NCBI GenBank assembly: GCA_028820655.1
Contig: JAPPIK010000006.1
Location: 1 to 46,740, forward strand
Length of the DNA: 46,740 nt
Origin: Candidatus Poribacteria bacterium
GTDB taxonomy: Bacteria; Poribacteria; WGA-4E; JAJDTR01
Direction: 5' to 3'
In this document: one piece after another, positions 35,809-43,846 of the stretch
Layout: each line of letters starts with the position of its first letter
Numbering within the stretch: the first letter of the stretch is position 1
The notes under the pieces: generated by a model
Databases searched by the model: none
The model's input: only the letters and a program-made list of their open reading frames with translations
What the model was told of the DNA's origin: nothing
Made by a program: the position numbers and the translations under genes

Positions 35809-37902
35809 TTATTCTTGAATACCGATATAAAGATGAGCCTTCAGAAATTCTCGCAGCCAAGGGCTGGCCACATCAGACCGAATTTTCTGCAACGTCAAGT
35901 CTTTGGGGATGGAGAAGGGCTGTTTGGAACCACGAATCGGGCTAGTTCCATATTTTTCCCATGCATCTTCAACCGTGGTGGTCGAATCTCCAACTCCCGC
36001 CCCTTGAATCTCTTCATAACCTCTCTTCCATGCGGCAACGAAGCCGTCCTTAATGAGAGTCGTTTCAACGGGAATCCAGACTTGCCCGTTAATTGGAACG
36101 TAATACGGCAAATTTACCCGTTGCGCCTGATCGATTGAAATTTTGCCCAAGCGAAATGCCATCATCACATGGCTGGGGAGCTGGATCAGGGCAGTTTTTA
36201 TACCCACCGACTCTAACAATGAGCAATAGAGCGCCGTACTGTCATCACAGTCGCCAAAAGCACCCGAGTTGCCAACTTCCGAAGCTTGCATCGTTAGATG
36301 CATCAGCATCTCGCGGGGATACTTGATATCATCATTCGTGCCGCTGGCAAACGGTATGTTCGGGTCAGATTTGTATGCAATTCCGTGCAGGGCGTTAAAC
36401 AGGAGCATCGCCCTATACAACCCGGGCGGTATACCCGTTTGCTCGATATCTTCAATCTCCCGCGCGAACTCGGTGAATACTGTTTCGGTGAAGGCTGACA
36501 CCGTTGGATCTTCAGATATTACAAAAGAACCGAGTTTGCCAACATCATCAAGAAGCGTGGTGTGAATATCGTGCAACGTGACAGTGGTTGCCGCAGTTTT
36601 GTACGCGGCTCCGCCACTTTCTATGACCTTAATCTCTGTCTGAACAGGTTGTGCGTGCGACAATTCCACAGCGCTTGAGGTCAAAACGAGCTGGCGAATG
36701 GGGACCGATTTCCGTTTTCGCGGCGGCAACTCAATATCCCCTAGAGCAACTTCCGTGCCATCTCTACTTACAAATCCGTCCATGAAGAGTTTAATGTGCA
36801 CGGTTACGGGTTCATGGCTTTCATTTTTCAGCCATATTCTACCAATAGTATCCGAAGGTGTCAACGGATAGTAGCGTTCTCGATCAACGTCAGTAAGTAT
36901 AGGCGGTGCGTCGGGTTCCTCATAGTTGATGGGTTGGGATTGACGGTTGGGTGTCGCGTAATAGTGATAGTGAACCGGGTAAAGATCCTTGATGCGTATG
37001 TGTTCGATGTGCACCGGCAGTTTGCGATAATCGAAATTGAATGAGAGCCCGGCATAGACTGTGGCCGGCAGGGTCGGGGGCATCAGATAAGCGGTGTTGA
37101 AATTCAACCACCGGAATTTCACGCTACCGCCCAGAGAGTAAGTCGGCGCCTCATCGGTTTCCAAGTCTTTCTGAAATCCGGCGCGTACCGCAAGGTTGGT
37201 GTTCGGGAGAAATTCTGCCCCGAAGTGAAACCTATCCGTCAAATCCGCCCCAAACAGCCACCGCGAGGTCGGGCGATACGCCAATCCGAGCCTGTAAACC
37301 GTAAAGGAGATCTCCTCGCTAACGTCCGGGTTGTGTCGAATCCACCTACCCCGCACAAGCCCCTCGCCCGAGCCGAAACCAACGAGATCCTGGGCAAGCA
37401 GCCCCACGGACCAGCGATGGTTTGGGCGAACGATGATTCCGACATCGGTACCCCAGCCGTTTGCCGCTCCGCGCGATTCGTTGTCCAGCGAGACCGTTTG
37501 AGTAAAATACTTGAGATTCACTCCCAGCGAAACGTGTCTTAGTGGAAGATATCCGTAGGAGAAGTTGAAGTGGCTTCGCCCGGCGTTCAGTTCATCATCG
37601 CTTATTCCAACGTCGACCCAGTCGGCGCCGAGTGCGGATTTGTCGGAAATCGGGATTACCGCACTCAAATAATTCGTCTCCAGTTCGCCGAATAGACGTC
37701 CCGGTGTGCGTTCGAACTCGAAGGCGTAAACCCCTAAACGCGGCAGTCCGGCAGGGTTGCGACGGACACTGTTAGCGTCGTCTGCCGTTGCCGTGAAAGC
37801 GTCGCCCATCCCGATAGGACGACTGCCCGGCAATGTGTTTTCTTCGACGGCGTAAGCCGCGGCGGCTAGTATAAGGAGGGAAACCGAAAGACAGAAGCGC
37901 AT
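35809..37902 (-). CDS. Outer-membrane beta-barrel / transglutaminase-like fusion protein
   Basis: A 697-aa secreted protein. Signal peptide (1-18, AAAAYA-VE). Residues 24-295 look like a PorV/UPF0164-type outer membrane barrel: GSRPIGMGDAFTATADDANS, RRNPAGL, then alternating strands such as SLGVNLKYF and WSVGLLAQDLVGFG. A beta-rich linker domain follows (about 340-450; IGRIWLKNESHEPVTVHIKL). Residues about 470-640 carry a transglutaminase-like cysteine-protease fold with GDCDDSTALYCSLLESVG (Cys552), LPSHVMMAF (His578) and WIPVETT (Glu613) as the probable triad. Barrel plus transglutaminase in one chain is unusual. It is first in an apparent operon with the FecR-like gene (28 bp), kinase and regulator, so it could be the outer membrane element of an envelope sensor. 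The enzyme activity is inferred only from the triad. Confidence 0.78.
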   Translation of the reverse strand: MRFCLSVSLLILAAAAYAVEENTLPGSRPIGMGDAFTATADDANSVRRNPAGLPRLGVYAFEFERTPGRLFGELETNYLSAVIPISDKSALGADWVDVGISDDELNAGRSHFNFSYGYLPLRHVSLGVNLKYFTQTVSLDNESRGAANGWGTDVGIIVRPNHRWSVGLLAQDLVGFGSGEGLVRGRWIRHNPDVSEEISFTVYRLGLAYRPTSRWLFGADLTDRFHFGAEFLPNTNLAVRAGFQKDLETDEAPTYSLGGSVKFRWLNFNTAYLMPPTLPATVYAGLSFNFDYRKLPVHIEHIRIKDLYPVHYHYYATPNRQSQPINYEEPDAPPILTDVDRERYYPLTPSDTIGRIWLKNESHEPVTVHIKLFMDGFVSRDGTEVALGDIELPPRKRKSVPIRQLVLTSSAVELSHAQPVQTEIKVIESGGAAYKTAATTVTLHDIHTTLLDDVGKLGSFVISEDPTVSAFTETVFTEFAREIEDIEQTGIPPGLYRAMLLFNALHGIAYKSDPNIPFASGTNDDIKYPREMLMHLTMQASEVGNSGAFGDCDDSTALYCSLLESVGIKTALIQLPSHVMMAFRLGKISIDQAQRVNLPYYVPINGQVWIPVETTLIKDGFVAAWKRGYEEIQGAGVGDSTTTVEDAWEKYGTSPIRGSKQPFSIPKDLTLQKIRSDVASPWLREFLKAHLYIGIQE

Positions 37903-38429
37903 TTCGCTTATTATGTTTGAGCGCTTGCAGTGTTGTCAAGGTGTTTCAAGAAATGAAACTCCAAGATCCCTTGGTGAACAAGCATTTCCTAGGGGTCGTA
38001 GACGCCTGTCATTCAGGGTCACGGTTTCTTGAGAAGCCGCTAATGCTGCTCAGGTACGGCGGGAGATTACGGCAAGGTTCAACCGTGGCGACGTAACCCC
38101 TTCGTTGGTTCGATTAGTGATCCACTCCTATAAAACGAGATCCCTCCCGCACAATGGTCAATTTGGTTCATGATTACACATAATTCGGTAGGTTCGGTTT
38201 CATGAAGTTTTAAAAATTATTACGGTAATATCCTAACGATGCTCGGTGCGGTTAGGAAACCGCAACTACCGATTTAAATACTTAATCTTCATCTAACCGC
38301 ACCTACAAGACCGGATGAATACCGGTTCGGATTGGAAACCGAACCTACCACGGTGTAAAGATGAATATTGGTTCTACCATAGACATACCGAGAGTTTTGA
38401 TTGATGGGCCGAGCGATTCTTGCACCGAA
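37903..38429. repeat. Intergenic region with GGAAACC-type hairpins
   Basis: 527 bp without a gene, between the propeller gene stop and the barrel gene start. It contains the hairpins TGCGGTT-AGGA-AACCGCA (38247-38264, then ACTACC) and GGTTCGG-ATTGGAAA-CCGAACC (38324-38345, then TACC), and the fragments GGTAGGTTCGGTTTC (about 38190) and CTAACCGCACCTAC (about 38294), which are half-copies of the same class. Any promoter for the barrel-FecR-kinase operon must lie in the first 300 bp; none was recognised. Confidence 0.65.
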
Positions 38430-41400
38430 CTAATGGTTCTTGACAACGACCGTTTTCGTTCTCAGCACCCCTTCACCCTCAACCGTGATGATATAGAAGT
38501 TGCTGACAACGGGAACCCCATCGTCATCGCGTCCGTCCCAGCGGAGGACATTGGTTCCTGCGGGCATTTGCTCCAAAGTCTTCAACACGCGACGTAATCT
38601 CCCGGCTTCGTTGTAGATCTTGATGATGAGATCCGTCGTTCGGGAGAGTTGAAACGAGATGTCGGTGGACTCGCCGCGATTAGGGGAAAAGAGACGAGGC
38701 TGACATGTCAAATTGCTAATAATCACGCTTCCCGACACATGCCGCGGCATCGCTTCGACTGCATAGCGTCCAAGCGTCAAAACCGCCGTTGAGATTGTTC
38801 CGCTTTGTCTATCCATCGTCCCTCCGACTCGTTTCCGACTACCATTATCTATGCGAACGATTGTCAATTCTTCAGAATCGGTGAGCGTGCCCTGTAAGCC
38901 ATCTAGGACAAATTCTATGGTAGCAGGTTTCAGGTCGTGCAGGCGCAAATCTGCCGGCGCGAATTCGTAACCCAAAGATAAATTCGAAGTCCCTCTTGAG
39001 ACATCGCCTTCGTCCGGTATTCCCAACCCATTCTCGGAAACCGGGTTAATTGTTATCACTGCGCGATCTGGCAAACTATTGGATGGAAAGACAATCCGCG
39101 CCCGTCCGTCTTGACTTTCGACCACGCCGCCGCTTGTTCGCTCCAAACCAGGACTGAGAAACACGCGTACTTCATCTTGTGTTCGGTGACCGACTCGATC
39201 TTCTACCCGAAGCCGCAATGTGTATTCTCCCGCCAAATCGGGGGCGGTCCATATTCCCAGTGTGTTTCGCGTGACGGGAATCAGGAACGCTGCCGGTTTT
39301 GAAATGGGCAACCAGATGTCGGGAGAATCTTCGCTGCTGTACTCAATGACGTATTCGCCGAAATTTCGATCATGTGCCGTACCGAGAATTTCGACTTGCG
39401 GTGGCAACTGTTGGTTTTCTATGGGAGAGAGGATCTCCGCTAGAGGAGGGATCCGATCAACGAGCAGTTTAACGCGAGCCTCGACCGGAGGATTGCCCGA
39501 GAAATCTTCAGCCATCAAACGGATTTCGTATTCTCCTTCCACCTCGGGCGGCGTCCATTGGGCTGTAAACTCATCGCTTCCCGCCGCGCCGGATTGTATA
39601 ATTGTTTGCCAATCGTCGCGATCATCAGTAGCTCGGACCTCAAGCCGATACAGTTTCAAGTTGGCGTCCGCGGCAATCCCGCTAATCTCAATTGTATCCG
39701 ATACGAGTACGTCATTGGCAGGCTCATCAATTCTCACCCGTGGCAACTCGTTGTCGACGGTAACACGTACAGCGGATCGGCTCGTTTTGCCGGACCTATC
39801 CCTAACGATGAGGCGAACCTCGTAATCCTCCTCGGTTGGGGGCGTCATCCAGGACCCTAGAATCTCAGAGCGCTTGGGCTGAGTGGATGGAAATGCCAAG
39901 ATAGGCACCCAGCCATCAGTACGACTTGCCGGACGCACTTCCAGCCGGTAGTCCTGAAAATGCACATCGTCCGCCGTCCCGACAATATCGACACTGCCCG
40001 ACAGTGGTTTCCCCTCGTTGGGGCTGATAATTTCGGCGATTGGCTCAAAACTGTCAATAAACACCGGTACCGTATGCTCGGACTGCTTGCCGGAGAGATC
40101 GAAGCCAAGGATATGGAGTTCGTACGCTTCGTCGAGCTGCGGTGTTTCCCACACCGCTAACGGTTCGTCGTTCTTTGGTTGACCGGAATCAACAACAGCA
40201 ATGTCTCCCTTAGGGGACCGGCTCTGCGCATCTGACGGTCGAAACGAGAGTTCGAAATGGCTGAAGTTTTCGTCCTGCACAGTTCCGGTGATTTGTACGA
40301 TCCCTTCCACATATTCACCCGCCATCGGCGAGTTTATTCGTGCAGTGACTTCGCTTGCATCAAGTATGACGCTGACTTCCACAGATGACTCAAGCCCGGC
40401 TTCGTCTCGCACGGTGAGCCTGAGTGTGAACTCACCTTCCAGATTGGTTGCATTCCACTGCCCCAGCAGTCCATCTTCGACGGACGTATTTACGGTGCGG
40501 ATAACCTCTTCGTTTTCGTCGTGCAACACCTGCAATTCATACCGGAGGAAATGGATATCCGCGGCGTCACCCGCCACATCAATGTTTCCGGAGGGCAAAA
40601 CCGCCCCATCTTGGGGCGAGTCAATAGACGCCTTGGGATGAGTATTGTCCAGAATCAAGTTGCGGGTCGTTTCAGATTCATATCCGTAACTGTCAATAGC
40701 GATGAGCCTTAGCTGGTACTCCCCGTCCGGCACTTCCTCCGTGTTCCAGCGCGCGATTTCTTCCTGGTTGAAATGCCGTCCGCGTACGGCAAGACTAGGG
40801 ATCTCATTCCACACCGTATCATCCTCGGAGAGGTTGCGATACTCAAGGAGAACCCCTTCAATTATTGCATCTTCGGCAATTCCAACACTTACAGATCCCA
40901 TAATACTCAGTTCGCGAGAAGCGGGAGTTGTCCCTCCCTCCGGTTTGATTATGGAAACGTTTGGCCTCGCGGCGACATTATCAAGTCGATAGGAAACGGT
41001 TTCTGATCGACCGGTATTGCCGGCAATATCTTGAGCGCCAGCCCTAACATAAATCTGCCCGTCGAGGGAAGAAGTGTCCCAAGGCACCACGACCAACGGT
41101 TCGCTAATCCCATCGTCACGAATCGCAACCCATTCCGAATCATTTGCGTCCTCCAGGAGCGCATATTCGAGCGTATATTGTTTTAAGTGCTGATCTTCAA
41201 ACTCGATTCGCAGCGTTGTGGTACCAGATATGGTGGAGTCCGGCAGCGGGCTTTGAATGCTTACGCTTGGAGGTGTGTTGTCAACTTCAACGGTCACTGT
41301 CGCCTCGCCATAGTGTTGTTGGTCAAAGCTACTATCAATTGCATCCCGAGCGGACAACCATATAGTATATGTCCCGTCAGACAGTGTGCGGGTATCCCAG

Positions 41401-43835
41401 TCATAGAGGGTACCATTTTCAACGGCGTTTATCGAAAGAGAAGGCGCTTCCAGCACCGGTGGTCCGGTAAGTCCATCACCGACAAAAATTTGGATTTGGA
41501 AGTCTAAAAAGTCGGTGTCATCGGTCGCTGTGCCTTCAACCGGGAAGGTTCCTCGAATTACCTCACTCGGCTTGGGGCTCGATATGCCGACTAGCGGTGG
41601 AATGGAGTCCACGGCGAATTCTGCGATTGCCCCATCCGGGTCGGTGTTTCCCTCTCTGTCGATGGCACGTACCGTGAACTGGTGCACTCCCTCGCCAAGA
41701 TCCGCCAGGAGAACGCGTTTATCGCGTCCGTAATCATCGGTGTAGACTGGTTCTTTATCGTCAAGTTGATATTTGTAACGGAGTTCTGCGGAGGGAGTAC
41801 TCGCATCGCCGCCCTCAAACTTGAAAATTACGCTTGTGTTTCCAATCGTTTCGCCTCGTATCGGCCCGCTCGTAATTCGGGTTTCAGGCGGCATCAGTTC
41901 GGGATCAAAAATACTAATCCCGTCATCCGGACTTCCGAACCAGAACGCATCGCCCACTTGTGTTATTGCGGAGATGTTGTTACTGTTTAACCCGTCAGTT
42001 TCCGTCAGTACACGCGTAAACTGCCCGTCTTCCAAGAGACTGACACCGTCGGCGGTGCCAATCCAAATGCGATTATTCCGGTCGCGGTAAAGCGCCTGAA
42101 CATTGTTATCCACTAGTCCATGCTCAGTAGCCAACCATGCTCCAGGCTGCAGGGTTTCCCGGTCAAGCACATGGATTCCTATCTCGGACCCAACCCATAT
42201 TGAGCCATCTTCGGCTTCCAGCATCGCGCGAATATCACCGCTCGCAGGGAGTTCAAGGCGCCGCAACAGATCCGCATCCAAAACCCACAATCCGCTGTCG
42301 AAGGTAGCATCGCTGAGCGTACCAAAAAATATCCGTCCGCGCGAATCCACGAACATAGCCACAATGGTCCGGTCCATCTGCTGAATAAGCTCCAACTCCG
42401 AGTGCCATCGAGCGCCATCATAGCGGTGAAGACCGGGTAGAAACCCGATTCCCGGGTCGCCCTCGAGCAGGATACCCGTACTAACCCAGATGTTTGCCCC
42501 CAAATCGACTACCACTGCTTGAGTTTCATTGACTCCTCTTTCGATGCGGAGGTTCAGCCAAACTTCGCCGTCGGTCATCCAAAGTCCCTGATCGGTACCG
42601 AGCCAGATCCGTCCTTGCATGTCTTCGATAATCTCTCGGATTTCGCGTCCCTGCAACTGCTCAATCGATTCCACGCCGTCTGTCGTGTAGCGATTTAACC
42701 CGTCCGGGGTACCGACCCACACGTGCTGATTCTCGCCGGGAAGCATCGAGATAATTCGATTATCGCTCAATCCGTGGTTAGTGGTTATCGGCTGCCAAGA
42801 CCGATCTGAGAAACTTACGCCGTTATCCCGCGTGCCAATCCAAATCTCGCCGTTTTGAGATTCAAACAGCACTTGGACGTTGTTGCTCGCCAATCCATTT
42901 GCCTTCGTAAGTTGACTCCAGTTACCGCGATCAAAGAGGCTGATGCCCGATGTTGTTCCGATCCATATTACCCCGTTGCGATCCCGCAGTAACGCCTGCA
43001 CGCCGTTATCGATTAGAGGGGAATTGATGGTTGTTAGTATCTCCCAGGTGGAACCATCGTAAACCGCCACACCTCCGGTCGTCCCGATCCATAGGTTTCC
43101 GGCGTCATCGTCGACAATTGCATTTATAATTGCCCTCGGCAGTCCATCCTCGGCGCCGAATGTGCGCCACTGAACGCCGTCGTAGTGGCTGAGCAAATCT
43201 GCCGCAGCGCCCGGTAGTAGACCGAACCAGAGGCCACCCGCTTCGTCCTCATAGATGGTTTGGACACCAACACCGGGTTGTCCATCGACGACGTCCAATA
43301 CGGGCCCCCATGTCTCGCCATCAAATCGATTTACGCCGACTGGCGTACCAATCCAGATCTCCGCTTCGATGTCCATAGCCTCGCCGCCGCCGCGTTGAAT
43401 TGCGGCAAGAACGCGATTGTCAATTAAACCGGTGTCGGTCGAATAATGGTCATGCCAATCAATCTGATTAAGACTGCGGTTGACACCGCCTCTGTAAATT
43501 CCGGTGTCCGTTGTTGCCCAGATGAATCCATCACGGTCTTCAAACACTTGCGAAACATCGCCGCCGGGGGAATCATAATTTTGCCAAAACCCATCAAAGT
43601 AGCTTAATCCCGCGCCAGTCGCCAGCCAAATTCCGCCGTTGCGGCCATTCGCGATCGATCGCACATTATTGCTGCCAAGCCCATCATTGATTCGTGTAAA
43701 ATTGCGCCATTGGAAATTCTGTTGAGCCGAAAGGAGGGACGGGAGGACGAAAACACTTAAGGTAATCAGGAGTGCGGAATACCGGAAGGCGCACCGTATG
43801 AGCGGATTCTTGAACGTATTCAATCCTGAATCCAT
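38430..43835 (-). CDS. Giant secreted propeller / Ig-repeat protein with FlgD-like C-terminus
   Basis: A 1801-aa protein. ATG 43835 is preferred (AAGGA five nt upstream), 11 bp after the WD40 gene stop; the frame runs further upstream into that gene. A signal peptide ends near LLSA-QQ. The first 650 residues are repeated two-component-regulator-propeller blades of about 40-45 aa with motifs such as RDGFIWATTDTGIYR and DDAGNLWIGTTGGVAVYDGS, probably forming two beta-propellers. About eight Ig-like repeats of 90-100 aa follow, each starting like PP-AEILSPIENQ and containing GTADDxxF and YxLEV. Near the end are a ZU5-like segment (RARIVFPSNSLPDRAVITI) and a FlgD/T9SS-type Ig module (LRWDGRDDDGVPVVSNFYII). 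There is no kinase domain, so it is extracellular or surface-bound, likely in adhesion or polymer binding; that is inferred from the fold only. Confidence 0.82.
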   Translation of the reverse strand: MDSGLNTFKNPLIRCAFRYSALLITLSVFVLPSLLSAQQNFQWRNFTRINDGLGSNNVRSIANGRNGGIWLATGAGLSYFDGFWQNYDSPGGDVSQVFEDRDGFIWATTDTGIYRGGVNRSLNQIDWHDHYSTDTGLIDNRVLAAIQRGGGEAMDIEAEIWIGTPVGVNRFDGETWGPVLDVVDGQPGVGVQTIYEDEAGGLWFGLLPGAAADLLSHYDGVQWRTFGAEDGLPRAIINAIVDDDAGNLWIGTTGGVAVYDGSTWEILTTINSPLIDNGVQALLRDRNGVIWIGTTSGISLFDRGNWSQLTKANGLASNNVQVLFESQNGEIWIGTRDNGVSFSDRSWQPITTNHGLSDNRIISMLPGENQHVWVGTPDGLNRYTTDGVESIEQLQGREIREIIEDMQGRIWLGTDQGLWMTDGEVWLNLRIERGVNETQAVVVDLGANIWVSTGILLEGDPGIGFLPGLHRYDGARWHSELELIQQMDRTIVAMFVDSRGRIFFGTLSDATFDSGLWVLDADLLRRLELPASGDIRAMLEAEDGSIWVGSEIGIHVLDRETLQPGAWLATEHGLVDNNVQALYRDRNNRIWIGTADGVSLLEDGQFTRVLTETDGLNSNNISAITQVGDAFWFGSPDDGISIFDPELMPPETRITSGPIRGETIGNTSVIFKFEGGDASTPSAELRYKYQLDDKEPVYTDDYGRDKRVLLADLGEGVHQFTVRAIDREGNTDPDGAIAEFAVDSIPPLVGISSPKPSEVIRGTFPVEGTATDDTDFLDFQIQIFVGDGLTGPPVLEAPSLSINAVENGTLYDWDTRTLSDGTYTIWLSARDAIDSSFDQQHYGEATVTVEVDNTPPSVSIQSPLPDSTISGTTTLRIEFEDQHLKQYTLEYALLEDANDSEWVAIRDDGISEPLVVVPWDTSSLDGQIYVRAGAQDIAGNTGRSETVSYRLDNVAARPNVSIIKPEGGTTPASRELSIMGSVSVGIAEDAIIEGVLLEYRNLSEDDTVWNEIPSLAVRGRHFNQEEIARWNTEEVPDGEYQLRLIAIDSYGYESETTRNLILDNTHPKASIDSPQDGAVLPSGNIDVAGDAADIHFLRYELQVLHDENEEVIRTVNTSVEDGLLGQWNATNLEGEFTLRLTVRDEAGLESSVEVSVILDASEVTARINSPMAGEYVEGIVQITGTVQDENFSHFELSFRPSDAQSRSPKGDIAVVDSGQPKNDEPLAVWETPQLDEAYELHILGFDLSGKQSEHTVPVFIDSFEPIAEIISPNEGKPLSGSVDIVGTADDVHFQDYRLEVRPASRTDGWVPILAFPSTQPKRSEILGSWMTPPTEEDYEVRLIVRDRSGKTSRSAVRVTVDNELPRVRIDEPANDVLVSDTIEISGIAADANLKLYRLEVRATDDRDDWQTIIQSGAAGSDEFTAQWTPPEVEGEYEIRLMAEDFSGNPPVEARVKLLVDRIPPLAEILSPIENQQLPPQVEILGTAHDRNFGEYVIEYSSEDSPDIWLPISKPAAFLIPVTRNTLGIWTAPDLAGEYTLRLRVEDRVGHRTQDEVRVFLSPGLERTSGGVVESQDGRARIVFPSNSLPDRAVITINPVSENGLGIPDEGDVSRGTSNLSLGYEFAPADLRLHDLKPATIEFVLDGLQGTLTDSEELTIVRIDNGSRKRVGGTMDRQSGTISTAVLTLGRYAVEAMPRHVSGSVIISNLTCQPRLFSPNRGESTDISFQLSRTTDLIIKIYNEAGRLRRVLKTLEQMPAGTNVLRWDGRDDDGVPVVSNFYIITVEGEGVLRTKTVVVKNH

Positions 43836-43846
43836 TTCCATCCTTT

